Shown: positions 1-8,312, counted from the first letter of the stretch. The stretch: 27,407 bases of DNA from Prevotella sp. UBA2756 (GCA_002353205.1 DEJE01000035.1:1-27407), one strand, 5' to 3'. Program-made: numbers and translations. The notes: generated by a model from the sequence alone, not told the origin.

Positions 1-59
1 CGCCGACATCCAAAAAGAGAATAAAAAACAGAAAAGAAACAATTAAAATTATTACAACA

Positions 60-500
60 ATGAAAAAGATGAAATTATTTATGGTGGCACTCGTTTGCCT
101 TACAATGCAGTCCGTAACTTGTCTCGCTGGTGACGACGTCCTGGTATCTGTGGACCAGCTTCCCACACCGGCACTCCAGTTCATAGCCGAGAACTTCGGT
201 AACCACGACATCACGATGATAGAGATGGAGAAGAAGGGTCTGAAGACCACATATGAGGTTTCCCTCAACGACGGTACATCGATCGAGTTCACCAAGAGCG
301 GCAAGTGGAAGAAGATCGACTGCGTGACGAACGCCGTTCCCTCGCAGCTGGTTCCTGCTTCTATTGCGCAGTACGTGAACCGTAACTTCCCCGGCCAGAA
401 GGTCGTTGAGCTCTCGCAGGACATGATGGGCTACGAGGTTGAGCTGTCGAACGACGTCGACCTGACGTTCAGTCAGCAGCAGTTCCTGGGAATGTACTAA
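60..500 (+). CDS. Exported PepSY-like domain protein
   Basis: A 146-residue protein with an N-terminal signal peptide (basic start, hydrophobic core at about 5-20, likely cleavage near residue 24 after LAG). The mature part carries two similar halves, each with a helix of the type P-x-x-A-x-x-F/Y-x-x-x-x-F followed by a beta segment containing YEV. This is the layout of the Bacteroidota PepSY-like family (DUF2874, beta-lactamase-inhibitor-like fold). Members are small periplasmic proteins without a proven reaction; a binding or inhibitory role is only a family-level guess. The ATG lies in an A-rich leader with no clear Shine-Dalgarno, normal for this phylum. A strong hairpin terminator follows 43 bases after the stop, so it is probably the last gene of its transcript. 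Confidence 0.8.
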   Translation: MKKMKLFMVALVCLTMQSVTCLAGDDVLVSVDQLPTPALQFIAENFGNHDITMIEMEKKGLKTTYEVSLNDGTSIEFTKSGKWKKIDCVTNAVPSQLVPASIAQYVNRNFPGQKVVELSQDMMGYEVELSNDVDLTFSQQQFLGMY

Positions 501-542
501 GACAGATGACAATCCGGTAGTTAATAGTTAATAGATGAATGG

Positions 543-591
543 GTGTGATTACCGCTCAGGTCCGCGACCTGAAGGTAATCACACTTTTTTT
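543..591 (+). terminator. Rho-independent terminator after the PepSY-like gene
   Basis: An 11-bp perfect stem (GTGTGATTACC at 543-553 with its complement at 574-584) encloses a second CAGGTC/GACCTG stem and is followed by seven T at 585-591. It lies just after the gene ending at 500. Confidence 0.9.
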
Positions 592-694
592 GTTGCTGTC
601 AGTAGAAAATTATGCCTGCGCGTGCAATGTTATAGGGATGTAGGCGTTGTAGATAATAGAAACAACAAGTAATGTCTATAAGCAAACAGAGAGT

Positions 695-1105
695 ATGAAA
701 GCAAAAGTAATCAAAGCAATGCTGTTGTTGGGCGTAGTGATGATGGTGGTGACGTCGTGCGGAACCGACGACAACGGTGTCCTCAGTCCCAAGTCAATCG
801 TGGGCGAGTGGGAGGCCAGCCACCACAGCAAAAATCCTCAGAGCGTCGACACTGCCGATATGTGGCGATTCTCCTTCTATCCCGACGGTACGGGCAAAGG
901 GCCTTTCGTCAGAGAGACTTTTCTATATGAAATCAATGGAGACATCATAACCTTGACGTTGCAGAACATGGTGGCTTATTACGGACAGACGGTCTTTCGA
1001 TTCAGATTAGTGAGTTTCACGAATGAAAGAATGGAATGGGACGAACTTCCACGGAGAGCCGACATCGACAAAGGCCAGTTCCTGCGGTTCCGTCGCCTAA
1101 AATAA
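695..1105 (+). CDS. Small lipoprotein, lipocalin-like
   Basis: A 136-residue protein with a lipoprotein signal: hydrophobic stretch followed by a VTSC lipobox, with Cys22 as the expected lipidation site. The mature part begins after a short D/N-rich linker with a motif SIVGEWEAS. It continues as beta strands ending in a FLRFRR strand, the pattern of small lipocalin-like Bacteroidales lipoproteins that open with a GxW motif. The specific family and ligand are not recognised. It is a single gene: a terminator precedes it, and the next genes are on the other strand. No TAnnTTTG box was found upstream. Confidence 0.75.
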   Translation: MKAKVIKAMLLLGVVMMVVTSCGTDDNGVLSPKSIVGEWEASHHSKNPQSVDTADMWRFSFYPDGTGKGPFVRETFLYEINGDIITLTLQNMVAYYGQTVFRFRLVSFTNERMEWDELPRRADIDKGQFLRFRRLK

Positions 1106-1113
1106 AAACAAAA

Positions 1114-1151
1114 AATGTTGAGAAAGGCTTTTGTCTGTCTTTCCCAACATT
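1114..1151 (-). terminator. Hairpin terminator between convergent genes
   Basis: A 13-bp stem with one A/C mismatch (1114-1126 with 1139-1151). On the minus strand it is followed by a T-rich run (TTTTTTGTTTTT) and so fits as the end of the small minus-strand ORF at 1244-1375. On the plus strand the tail is poor in T, so it would only weakly stop the lipoprotein transcript. Confidence 0.6.
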
Positions 1152-1243
1152 ATCTTCTTAGTGCTTGCCCTTGTTCGAACTGTTGCAAAGAATGCAACGA
1201 TCGATAGGTCAGACAGCACACGCTTGTCGGTTGCTGTGTCGTA

Positions 1244-1375
1244 TCAGAACCTTACGGTGTATTCGTCTTGAATGTCGTTTTGCTCTATTTCGCTCGAAAC
1301 ATCGTTGACTGTATCATTCTTCGCGTTTTTGTCCTGGGGTAACTCAACGTAAACCCGTGCGTATTGGTAGCTCAT
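1244..1375 (-). CDS. Predicted 43-residue acidic small protein
   Basis: A short ORF reading MSYQYARVYVELPQD at its start and ending EYTVRF. It has no signal peptide and no membrane segment; residues 15-38 are rich in D, E, N and K, so it is probably small, soluble and partly disordered. Support is from context. A purine-rich ribosome-binding region lies just before the ATG. A TACCTTTG -7 box (1405-1412) lies about 30 bases upstream. A hairpin with a T-rich tail follows about 90 bases after the stop. No family is recognised. It could still be chance, but promoter, start, ORF and terminator line up. Confidence 0.5.
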   Translation of the reverse strand: MSYQYARVYVELPQDKNAKNDTVNDVSSEIEQNDIQDEYTVRF

Positions 1376-1404
1376 ACTTCTTTCCTTTCTTTTCTTACTG
1401 AGTG

Positions 1405-1412
1405 CAAAGGTA
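1405..1412 (-). promoter_or_regulatory. -7 box upstream of the 43-residue ORF
   Basis: TACCTTTG on the minus strand matches the Bacteroidota -7 consensus TAnnTTTG, directly followed by CAC as at other promoters here. No good TTTG -33 element is found 19-20 bp further upstream. Confidence 0.5.
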
Positions 1413-1509
1413 CAACAATTCCTTGGTAAATCGTTCTTTCTTTACATCTTTTTTTTCTTTTTTCGTCGGCACTCGCTGCGTGGCTACTCTGTGCCTTCAT
1501 TCTCTGCGC

Positions 1510-2286
1510 TTAGCCCATCACCACGTCGAGCACCATCATCAGCACGAAACCGATGGCGAAACCGATGGTGCTGAGATTGGAGTGCTCGCCCTCGCTCGAT
1601 TCGGGAATGAGCTCTTCCACAACGACATAGAACATAGCACCGGCGGCGAAGGCCAGCATGTAGGGCAGCACGGGTGTCATCATCGAAGCCAAGAGTACGA
1701 CGGCCAGACCGCCAATAGGTTCCACGGCGCCGCTCAGGCTGCCGAGAAGGAACGAACGCCACTTGCTGTTGCCTGCAGCCCGCATGGGCATGGAGATGAT
1801 GGCGCCCTCGGGAACGTTCTGGATGGCGATACCGATGCTGACGGCCAAGGCACTGGCCAGCGACAGTCCGGCGGCTCCCTCGTCGGCTCCGGCGAATACC
1901 ACGCCCACAGCCATACCTTCGGGCAGGTTGTGGATGGTCACTGCCAGGGCGAGCATGGCCGTCCGCGACAGGTGTGAGCGCGGACCTTCGGGCTTGTCGG
2001 TGCCGATATGGAGGTGAGGTGTCAGGTCGTCGAGAAACAACAGGAAGCCGATGCCCAGCAGGAAGCCGACGGCCGCTGGCATGACCGACCATGCTCCTTT
2101 GGCCTCTTCCATCTCCATGGCCGGAATGAGCAGCGACCAGACCGATGCTGCCACCATCACGCCCGAGGCAAAGCCTAACAAAGACTTCTGAAGTCGTGCC
2201 GACATCTCGTCCTTCATCAGAAAGACGAATGCCGATCCGAGCATGGTTCCCAGAAGCGGGATGAGGAGTCCGATGACCAAAGCCAT
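1510..2286 (-). CDS. ZIP family divalent metal transporter
   Basis: A 258-residue inner-membrane protein with about eight hydrophobic segments. It carries the two signature motifs of ZIP carriers: HNLPEG at residues 119-124 and QNVPEG at 156-161, the metal-coordinating half-helices of TM4 and TM5. A short His-containing loop (PHLHIG, about 90-95) sits between TM3 and TM4. The closest functional model is bacterial ZupT/GufA-type uptake of zinc and other divalent cations; the real metal range cannot be read from sequence. It lies 57 bp downstream of the DUF4840 lipoprotein in the same direction and probably shares its transcript. Confidence 0.9.
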   Translation of the reverse strand: MALVIGLLIPLLGTMLGSAFVFLMKDEMSARLQKSLLGFASGVMVAASVWSLLIPAMEMEEAKGAWSVMPAAVGFLLGIGFLLFLDDLTPHLHIGTDKPEGPRSHLSRTAMLALAVTIHNLPEGMAVGVVFAGADEGAAGLSLASALAVSIGIAIQNVPEGAIISMPMRAAGNSKWRSFLLGSLSGAVEPIGGLAVVLLASMMTPVLPYMLAFAAGAMFYVVVEELIPESSEGEHSNLSTIGFAIGFVLMMVLDVVMG

Positions 2287-2343
2287 TCTTATTGTTCGTT
2301 TGTCAGTGTATGACCCGACGTTGATATGTCGGTCAGGTGGGGC

Positions 2344-2982
2344 TTATTTCGCCCCCCTGAAGTTGTAGATACAGTTGTTGTCGGTATAGTAACCACTCAC
2401 GGTGAACGACCGTTCGAGCATGTTGTCGAGCCTCACTTCCGTCAGGTACAAGGGGAAGTAGGTCTGGTTTTTGAAGTATTGCCCGTAGGCGTTGATCAGC
2501 GAGTAGAAGTTGAACGTGATACTATGGTCGGCACCGTCGTAGTTCAGCTTGATGGTCTTGCTCATGGGGTAGACGCCGTAGTAGACAAACTGGTCCTCGG
2601 TGGCGCTATAGAACACATACCTGATGGTGAGATCGATGGGCGGTACGTTGTCGAGCGCCTTGCGCAGGCTCTCGTATTGAGTGCTGGGGAGCAATTTGGA
2701 GAAGGCTCGTCCGGGAATGCCCTTGAGCATGATTGTCGAGTCGTTGGCTGTGATGCTCACTGTTGCTGCCACGGAATCGATCTTGGTAGACGATGTTGTG
2801 ATGGTGTCGTTGTAGAAGAACAGCTTGCCGCTGTATTCTCCGCCGATCTGGAACATGTAGCGCATGGCCTCTTCCGGAGTGATGGGAGTTGTTTCGTTGT
2901 CGTTGTCTTTTAGGCACGAAGTCATCGAAGAGGTGATGATGGCGATGATCATCATCACAAACAATCTTGTAACGTTTTTCAT
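2344..2982 (-). CDS. DUF4840-type lipoprotein
   Basis: A 212-residue protein with a lipoprotein signal: hydrophobic residues 5-19, then SMTSC with Cys23 as lipidation site, followed by an acidic linker (KDNDNE). The rest is predicted all-beta with a conserved-looking C-terminal strand VSGYYTDNNCIYNFRG. This resembles the DUF4840 family, found in Bacteroides and Prevotella as outer-membrane or periplasmic lipoproteins of unknown function. It lies 82 bp downstream of folE and 57 bp upstream of the ZIP transporter, all on minus. The link to metal uptake is positional only. Confidence 0.7.
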   Translation of the reverse strand: MKNVTRLFVMMIIAIITSSMTSCLKDNDNETTPITPEEAMRYMFQIGGEYSGKLFFYNDTITTSSTKIDSVAATVSITANDSTIMLKGIPGRAFSKLLPSTQYESLRKALDNVPPIDLTIRYVFYSATEDQFVYYGVYPMSKTIKLNYDGADHSITFNFYSLINAYGQYFKNQTYFPLYLTEVRLDNMLERSFTVSGYYTDNNCIYNFRGAK

Positions 2983-3064
2983 TTTTTTCTCTTTTTTATA
3001 ATTCGTTTTTTACAACTAAATGTTGTTTGATCCTGAATCTTGCATCAATAGGGTTGAAAAAAAG

Positions 3065-3658
3065 TTAAATGCGCTTGCTCTCTCCTCTGAGCAGGTTCAT
3101 GAACTCCTCACGAGTCTTGGCTTGGTTGAAGGCACCGCTGAAGTCGCTTGTCGTGGTGATGGCGTTCTGCTTCTCCACACCGCGCATCTGCATGCAAGTG
3201 TGCTTGGCCTCGATGACGACCATGACGCCCAGTGGGTGGAGTGTGTCCTGTATGCAATCCTTGATTTGTTGTGTCAGTCTTTCCTGCACCTGCAGCCGGT
3301 GGCTGAAGATGTCGACTACGCGGGCTATCTTCGACAGTCCGGTGATGTAGCCGTTGGGGATGTATGCCACATGTGCCTTGCCGTAGAAGGGCAGCATGTG
3401 GTGCTCGCACAAGGAGAAGAAGTCGATGTCCTTGACAATGACCATCTGGTTGTATTCTTCCTTGAAGAGGGCATCGGTGAGCACCTTGTGGGCATCTTGG
3501 AAGTATCCGCGCGTGAGAATCTGCATAGCCTTGGCCACGCGGATCGGTGTTTTCTGCAGACCTTCGCGCTCGGTGTCCTCGCCGAGCAGCGTGAGTATCT
3601 CTTTATAATGGACCGCGAGCTCGTCGAGACCCTCGCGGAATTCTGTTTCTGGATTCAT
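3065..3658 (-). CDS. folE: GTP cyclohydrolase I
   Basis: A 197-residue type I GTP cyclohydrolase, which opens the GTP ring to give 7,8-dihydroneopterin triphosphate for folate, and in many bacteria also feeds queuosine synthesis. Zinc ligands are visible as Cys84 and His87 in CEHHMLPF and Cys155 in HTCMQMRG. The strings GLSKIARVVDIFSHRLQVQERLT and TTSDFSGAF are characteristic of the catalytic and pterin-binding core. The length is slightly short of the E. coli protein, with a shorter N-terminal helix. It follows tpiA and the SPOR gene, the usual Bacteroidales order. folK and queA, which act in linked pathways, lie elsewhere in this window. Confidence 0.97.
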   Translation of the reverse strand: MNPETEFREGLDELAVHYKEILTLLGEDTEREGLQKTPIRVAKAMQILTRGYFQDAHKVLTDALFKEEYNQMVIVKDIDFFSLCEHHMLPFYGKAHVAYIPNGYITGLSKIARVVDIFSHRLQVQERLTQQIKDCIQDTLHPLGVMVVIEAKHTCMQMRGVEKQNAITTTSDFSGAFNQAKTREEFMNLLRGESKRI

Positions 3659-3734
3659 TGTTTCATCTTTTGCCGACAGTGCATGAAGGCTTTTCTGCCC
3701 TCAACGGCGGCTGTCTGTGTTATCATATCGTTTC

Positions 3735-4421
3735 TTATTCCATTACCGTGATAGTTCCCTTCACGATGGTTGCTGTCTTGTAACCCATCGATTTCACCTG
3801 TCGCAGAATCCTGACGGCTTCATTGTAGCTCTTGAAGTTTCCCATGCGGCAGAGCCATCTGGGCGACTTGAAGTGGGTGTAGATGGGTTGGTCGGGGAAG
3901 GCGGCCTTCATTCGGTCGCTGATGCGCTCGGCCTTGATGCGGTCTTCGCGTGTGTTTCCTCCCGAGTAGACCTGTATCCTGTAGCCCGGAACCTTCTTGG
4001 CACCGCGGACAATCTTCTTGCCCGGCGTAGCATTGGTCACCACCTCGGCCTCGGGGTCGGTCTCGGTGCGTGCCGGACGCTCCCGCGATGGCTCGGCAGC
4101 TGTCGTGGCGGCGTCGTTGTCGTTGCTCTTCTCAGGCTCTTTCTTCTCCGGTTCCTTCTTCTCGGGCTCTTTCTTCGGCTCTTGCACGGTGGTTGCCGGT
4201 TTCTCGGCCAGCGTCTGCGGTTTTGGCTTGGCCGTGTTGGTCGTTGTGGCTGCAGGGTTGATTTTCTGCTTGCCATTCACCAAGTCGTCGATTTCCTGAC
4301 TCTGTGTGATGGTTACCTTGCCCTGTCCCTGCTTCGGCTGTTGCAGCTGCTGGGTATATTGTGCGTTGGCTGTGGTTGCAGACCACACCATGACAAATAG
4401 TAAAGCGACGAATTGTCTCAT
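3735..4421 (-). CDS. Exported SPOR domain protein
   Basis: A 228-residue periplasmic protein. Residues 1-19 form a signal peptide ending ATTANAQ. Next comes a Gln/Lys/Pro/Glu-rich linker including a threefold KKEPE repeat, encoded by a 15-bp tandem repeat near 4137-4180. The C-terminal domain of about 80 residues (from PGYRIQVYSGG to the end) is a SPOR domain, which binds denuded glycan strands of peptidoglycan, often at division sites. The ATG at 4421 was chosen because it places the signal peptide at the N-terminus; an open frame continues upstream into tpiA but would add unrelated residues. It sits between tpiA and folE, as in other Bacteroidales. Confidence 0.9.
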   Translation of the reverse strand: MRQFVALLFVMVWSATTANAQYTQQLQQPKQGQGKVTITQSQEIDDLVNGKQKINPAATTTNTAKPKPQTLAEKPATTVQEPKKEPEKKEPEKKEPEKSNDNDAATTAAEPSRERPARTETDPEAEVVTNATPGKKIVRGAKKVPGYRIQVYSGGNTREDRIKAERISDRMKAAFPDQPIYTHFKSPRWLCRMGNFKSYNEAVRILRQVKSMGYKTATIVKGTITVME

Positions 4422-4462
4422 GGCTGAATGATTTATGAATGCGTTGAACATTATGTTACATG

Positions 4463-4511
4463 AAAACCGCATTCCCGCAGGTCGGAGTTTGGGCTCCTCC
4501 TGCGGGTGCGG
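4463..4511 (-). terminator. Hairpin between tpiA and the SPOR gene
   Basis: CCGCA-TT-CCCGCAGG (4467-4481) pairs with CCTGCGGG-TGCGG (4499-4511), 13 bp with a two-base bulge. On the minus strand it is followed by TTTTC. The short T-tract suggests partial termination or RNA processing after tpiA rather than a full stop. Confidence 0.45.
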
Positions 4512-4536
4512 TAAGTGTGTTGTCACCACTCGGGTG

Positions 4537-5295
4537 TTATTTCCAAGCGTCGATGATTCCCTTGAAGTCGGCGCACTTGAGCGAAGCACCGCCGATGAGT
4601 CCGCCGTCGATGTCGGGCTTTGCGAAGAGCTCGGGAGCGTTGGATGCCTTGCACGAGCCGCCATAGAGGATGCTGGTGTCGTCGGCGACAGCCTTTCCGT
4701 ACTTCTCAGCGATGATTGAACGGATGTAAGCGTGGATCTCCTCAGCCTGCTCGGCGGTAGCGGTCTTGCCGGTACCGATGGCCCAGATGGGTTCGTAGGC
4801 GATGATGATCTTGCGGAAGTCCTCCTCGGCGAGGTTGAACACAGAGCCTTCGAGCTCGGCCTTCACCACTTCGTTCTGCTTGCCGGCTTCGCGCTCTTCA
4901 AGGCTCTCGCCGATGCAGAAGATCACCTTCAGACCCTGCTTCTGTGCCAGCAGCACCTTCTCGCGCAGAATCTCGGGCGTCTCCTTGTAGTATTCGCGGC
5001 GCTCCGAATGTCCCAGGATGACATACTGTGCTCCGGTCGACTTCACCATCTCGGCCGACACTTCGCCCGTGAAGGCACCTTTCTCCTTGTCGGCGCAGTT
5101 CTCGGCTCCCAGACCGATGATGTCCTGATTGAGGAACTGGGCAATGCTGGCCAGATGGATGAACGGCGTGCAGATGACCACGTCGCAGTTGGGTTTTTCT
5201 GCTGTCAGTGTTTCGTTGAGCTCCTTAGCCAGAGCAATGCCGTCTTGCAGGTTCATGTTCATTTTCCAGTTGCCTGCTACAATTTTCTTTCTCAT
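4537..5295 (-). CDS. tpiA: Triosephosphate isomerase
   Basis: A 252-residue TIM-barrel enzyme interconverting dihydroxyacetone phosphate and glyceraldehyde 3-phosphate in glycolysis. All signatures are present: GNWKMN with the substrate lysine, LGHSERR with the catalytic histidine, AYEPIWAIGTGKTA with the catalytic glutamate followed by the flexible loop 6, and ILYGGSCKASNA plus IDGGLIGGASL at the phosphate site. The length is that of the family. It lies 72 bp downstream of the BT_3928-like gene; no TAnnTTTG box was found in that gap, so it is probably transcribed from upstream. Confidence 0.98.
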   Translation of the reverse strand: MRKKIVAGNWKMNMNLQDGIALAKELNETLTAEKPNCDVVICTPFIHLASIAQFLNQDIIGLGAENCADKEKGAFTGEVSAEMVKSTGAQYVILGHSERREYYKETPEILREKVLLAQKQGLKVIFCIGESLEEREAGKQNEVVKAELEGSVFNLAEEDFRKIIIAYEPIWAIGTGKTATAEQAEEIHAYIRSIIAEKYGKAVADDTSILYGGSCKASNAPELFAKPDIDGGLIGGASLKCADFKGIIDAWK

Positions 5296-5367
5296 TTTCT
5301 TAATACCTTAATAATATGTTATAATGCGTAATTCTCGGTGTAATGGTGCAACTTCTTTCGCGAGAGG

Positions 5368-6753
5368 CTATTCCGAAGGATCTTCCGCTTGCTTCGCGGC
5401 AGCCTTTCCGCGCCGTTTGTTGCGTCGGTAGAGCCATTGGCCTCCAGCCCAAAGACGGTCGCCCATTGTCAGGATGGCCAGTGGTAGCACGTACCACATC
5501 ATGATGATGGAGAGCTTCTTCGGCACGGAGTCGTCGCCCAGCCGTCCGATAGCGAGCTTTTCCAGCGGTTGCCTTGTGTCCTGCTGCGCGATGACGGGTA
5601 GGTCGTTGTGGCTCCATTTCTGGATGATGGTGCCGTTTTTCAACAGCAGCATTCCCGGATTGCTCCTGACGATGGTCTTCAGTGTCGTCTCGTCGGTGAA
5701 GCAGAAAGGATATTCAGCCCCTGTCAGGTCGCGCCAGCGATCCACGGCACCTTGCCCGCTGGCTGTCAGTCCGTAGAAGGGGTATCCATGGTCGGCGGCG
5801 TATTCGTAGAGCATGTCGATCTCTCCGAAGTTCGAGTCGCTGGCTAACTCTAGGTGTGGCGATATGAGCAGGAAGGTGTAGCCAGTGTCGTGGAGCACCT
5901 CCTGAGTGATGTCTTCGCCTGTATCCATGCGCTCGATGCTGAAGTCGTGGATAGGTGGCACGTAGCCGACATCGGTCTGAACCGTCTTGCTGTCGACGAA
6001 CGTCCATGTGCTGTCGGGGTAGTTCTCTTCGGTGAACTCTTTCCGCTGTCCGTTTTTCTCCATGATGAACGTGGTGACGAACTCTGGACTTTTCGCGCCT
6101 TCGGGAATCTCCATTCCCTTCACGATGTTGGCCCCGACGTGGTAGGGGCGGAAGTCGAAGATGGGCAGGTAGTAGAGACACCACGCGCTGACGACGAGGA
6201 TGAAGAGCACGGTGACGTACATCACGATCCACTGGTTGGTCTTCGAGATGAAGCGCACCAGCACCAACGGCTGCCATGCGATGATGGCGGTGAAGGTGAG
6301 CAGCACGAGATTCTTCAGCAGCGTCTGTCCGTTGGTCAGGTGTACGGCATCGCCGAAGCATCCGCAGTCGGCGATCGGGTTCTCTTCCCACAGCCATATA
6401 GCGATGATCGTCATCACGACCATCAATGCCAGTGCCACCTTCGAGCTCGTGCGCCGGTGGATGGCGAAGAGCAGGAACACGCCCAGACAGAACTCCACGG
6501 CCGACAGTCCCACCGACATGCCCAGCGTCACCCAGTCGGAAACGAGTCCGTTCAGGTTGAGCGCCGTCAGGTAGTCGTTGATCTTATACTGCGTGCCCAG
6601 CGGGTCGACGGCCTTCACGAAGCCAGAGAAAATGAACACCAGGGCCACGGCGAAGCGGCACAAGTTCACCAGCAACCGGCCCCACACCTTCTGGGCGAAG
6701 GGCTTCTTCGGCGAAGCGGTGGCGGCTGGGGTGTTCTCTTGCTTTCCTTCCAT
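5368..6753 (-). CDS. DoxX-type membrane protein, BT_3928-like
   Basis: A 461-residue inner-membrane protein. The N-terminal third has about four to five TM helices, including SGFVKAVDPLGTQYKI near residues 43-58, typical of DoxX/MauE-like proteins, and a DCGCFG motif with Cys130 and Cys132. A periplasmic thioredoxin-like region of about 200 residues follows, then one more TM and a basic tail. This is the layout of the conserved Bacteroidota family named after BT_3928. The reaction is unproven; a role in periplasmic redox chemistry is inferred from the MauE-like part. The ATG at 6753 lies 16 bp after the DUF1599 gene with an AGGGAAAGG ribosome site before it. An upstream start would overlap that gene. 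Confidence 0.85.
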   Translation of the reverse strand: MEGKQENTPAATASPKKPFAQKVWGRLLVNLCRFAVALVFIFSGFVKAVDPLGTQYKINDYLTALNLNGLVSDWVTLGMSVGLSAVEFCLGVFLLFAIHRRTSSKVALALMVVMTIIAIWLWEENPIADCGCFGDAVHLTNGQTLLKNLVLLTFTAIIAWQPLVLVRFISKTNQWIVMYVTVLFILVVSAWCLYYLPIFDFRPYHVGANIVKGMEIPEGAKSPEFVTTFIMEKNGQRKEFTEENYPDSTWTFVDSKTVQTDVGYVPPIHDFSIERMDTGEDITQEVLHDTGYTFLLISPHLELASDSNFGEIDMLYEYAADHGYPFYGLTASGQGAVDRWRDLTGAEYPFCFTDETTLKTIVRSNPGMLLLKNGTIIQKWSHNDLPVIAQQDTRQPLEKLAIGRLGDDSVPKKLSIIMMWYVLPLAILTMGDRLWAGGQWLYRRNKRRGKAAAKQAEDPSE

Positions 6754-6769
6754 AGCGTCTTGCCTTTCC

Positions 6770-7315
6770 CTATGCCATCTTGATGGCTCCGAACACGGCG
6801 TAGTTGATGATGTCCATATAGTTGGCATCGATGCCCTCGCTCACCAGCGTGGCACCCTGCAGGTCCTCAATCTCTTTCACGCGCTGAATCTTCGTCAGGA
6901 TGAAGTCCGTGTACGAGCTGACACGCATCGAGCGCCACGCCTCGTCGTAGTCGTGGTTCTTGCGGAGCATCAGCTGAAGGGCTTCCGAGGCGTGGCGGTC
7001 GTAGAGTGCCATGGCCTCCTCGGGAGTGATGTCGACGACGTCGGCGAAACCGTTCTCTATCTGTATCAGCCCCACGATGCCGTAGTTGATAAGCGCGATG
7101 AACTCAGGCCGGATGCCTTCGTCGACCAGTGCCTCGCCCTTGACCTCGAGCGAGCGGATGCGCTTGGCCTTGATGTAGAGCTGGTCGGTGAGCGACGATG
7201 GGCGCAGGATGCGCCACGACGCCCCGTAGTCGTGCAGCTTCTTCTCGAACAGCGCGCGGCATTCGGCCATGACGGCCTTGAACTGCTGCTCGGTGTTCTG
7301 TGCTTCCTTTTGCAT
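6770..7315 (-). CDS. DUF1599 domain protein (tandem repeat)
   Basis: A 181-residue soluble protein made of two copies of the same unit. The first spans about 28-80 (HDYGASWRILRPSSLTDQLYIKAKRIRSLE, then EGI, INYG) and the second about 121-175 (HDYDEAWRSMRVSSYTDFILTKIQRVKEIE, then EGI, INYA). This is the DUF1599 layout, a Bacteroidota family of unknown function. An upstream in-frame TTG at 7339 was rejected because the -7 box TAACTTTG covers 7337-7344; the ATG at 7315 gives a short leader. It is the first gene of the block leading to tpiA and folE. Confidence 0.85.
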   Translation of the reverse strand: MQKEAQNTEQQFKAVMAECRALFEKKLHDYGASWRILRPSSLTDQLYIKAKRIRSLEVKGEALVDEGIRPEFIALINYGIVGLIQIENGFADVVDITPEEAMALYDRHASEALQLMLRKNHDYDEAWRSMRVSSYTDFILTKIQRVKEIEDLQGATLVSEGIDANYMDIINYAVFGAIKMA

Positions 7316-7336
7316 GTCTCGATTCGATATTTGGTG

Positions 7337-7367
7337 CAAAGTTACAAATAATCAGCGTAAAAACAAA
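7337..7367 (-). promoter_or_regulatory. Promoter of the DUF1599-tpiA block
   Basis: On the minus strand TTTG (-33) and TAACTTTG (-7) are separated by 19 bp, the Bacteroidota sigma-ABfr arrangement. The -7 box overlaps a possible TTG start and so fixes the DUF1599 start at the ATG downstream. Confidence 0.8.
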
Positions 7368-7454
7368 ATGATTTTGCAATTTATCATCTTTTGCCCTGAA
7401 AATAAGGGCAGTACGAAGGTGGCTCGGATGTCTCGCGGTGAACATTGCCCGTCG

Positions 7455-8219
7455 TCAGTAGGATGCCGAGCAGGCAATTCCGGCGGCAACGACGCGGTCG
7501 CGGATGGCGTCGAGCTCTTCGTGGGTGGCTTTCTGCAGCTGCTTGTCGGGTGTCTCGCGGTCGATGGTGTAGATCATCACAGCCTCGGGAGCAATGTCCT
7601 TCACCGTCTGCAGCCACGGCTCCACGTATTCGTTGCCTGTGTTGTCGAGCCCTTCGCCCTTGAGGAACATGGTCTGTATGATGAGATGACCTCGGAAACG
7701 CTTCATGTCGGCGATGATGCGCTCCACGTCGTAGTGCCCGGTGGGCCGGTCCACCTTGTTGATATAGTCGGGGCTGACGGTGTCGAGCTTCAGGATGTTG
7801 TTGTCAACCAGCATCAGAGCCTCCCGCACCTCTTCGCGGTGGATGAAGGTGCTGTTGCTGAGCACGCTCACCTTGGCCTTCGGGCAGTAGCGGTCGCGCA
7901 GGCTGATGGTGTCGCCGATGATCTCTGCAAAGTGGGGGTGGGCCGTCGGCTCACCGTTCCCGGCGAAAGTCAGCACGTCGGGCAACTTCCCCTCGGCACC
8001 CATTTGGCGCAGCTTCGACTCCAGGGCCGTGCGCACCTCGTCGCGAGTGGGCCGCGGCAGGGTGGGGCGGTGGTCTTTGTTGAATCCGCACTCGCAGTAG
8101 ATGCAGTCGAACGTGCATATCTTCCCGTCGCCCGGCATGAGGTTGATGCCCAGCGAGATACCCAGTCTGCGACTATGCACAGGGCCGAAGATGGGGCTTT
8201 CGTAGATGATGGTTGCCAT
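7455..8219 (-). CDS. Radical SAM protein (COG0731-like)
   Basis: A 254-residue enzyme with the radical SAM iron-sulfur motif CTFDCIYC (Cys35, Cys39, Cys42) and a fourth cysteine at 44. A GNGEPT motif at about 93-98 and SNSTF further on belong to the SAM-binding barrel. The N-terminal GPVHSRRLGISLGINL is characteristic of the COG0731 group, distantly related to the wybutosine enzyme TYW1. The substrate is unknown and no partner gene lies next to it. It has its own promoter-like box 26 bp upstream and is divergent from ftsX. Confidence 0.87.
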   Translation of the reverse strand: MATIIYESPIFGPVHSRRLGISLGINLMPGDGKICTFDCIYCECGFNKDHRPTLPRPTRDEVRTALESKLRQMGAEGKLPDVLTFAGNGEPTAHPHFAEIIGDTISLRDRYCPKAKVSVLSNSTFIHREEVREALMLVDNNILKLDTVSPDYINKVDRPTGHYDVERIIADMKRFRGHLIIQTMFLKGEGLDNTGNEYVEPWLQTVKDIAPEAVMIYTIDRETPDKQLQKATHEELDAIRDRVVAAGIACSASY

Positions 8220-8244
8220 TTCCTGATTCTTTGCTATTACGGTG

Positions 8245-8252
8245 CAAAGGTA
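8245..8252 (-). promoter_or_regulatory. -7 box of the radical SAM gene
   Basis: TACCTTTG on the minus strand, 26 bp before the ATG at 8219. A TTTC, one base off the consensus -33, lies 20 bp further upstream. Confidence 0.65.
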
Positions 8253-8280
8253 CGTGTTTTTTCAAATTTAAGGAAAATAA

Positions 8281-8312
8281 TTTCTGTAATTCGGATTTTT
8301 TTCATAATTTTG
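8281..8312 (+). promoter_or_regulatory. Promoter of the ftsX operon
   Basis: TTTC at 8281-8284, a 20-bp spacer and TAATTTTG at 8305-8312 fit the Bacteroidota consensus with one deviation in the -33. It faces away from the radical SAM promoter. Confidence 0.65.

Noticed and set aside
4422..4664. Longer start for the SPOR protein
   Set aside because: The extension runs inside tpiA and would bury the signal peptide; the ATG at 4421 is the natural start.
7355..7420. Hairpin TGCCCT/AGGGCA near 7395-7413 as terminator of the radical SAM gene
   Set aside because: Only six base pairs and no T-tract on the minus strand; too weak to call.
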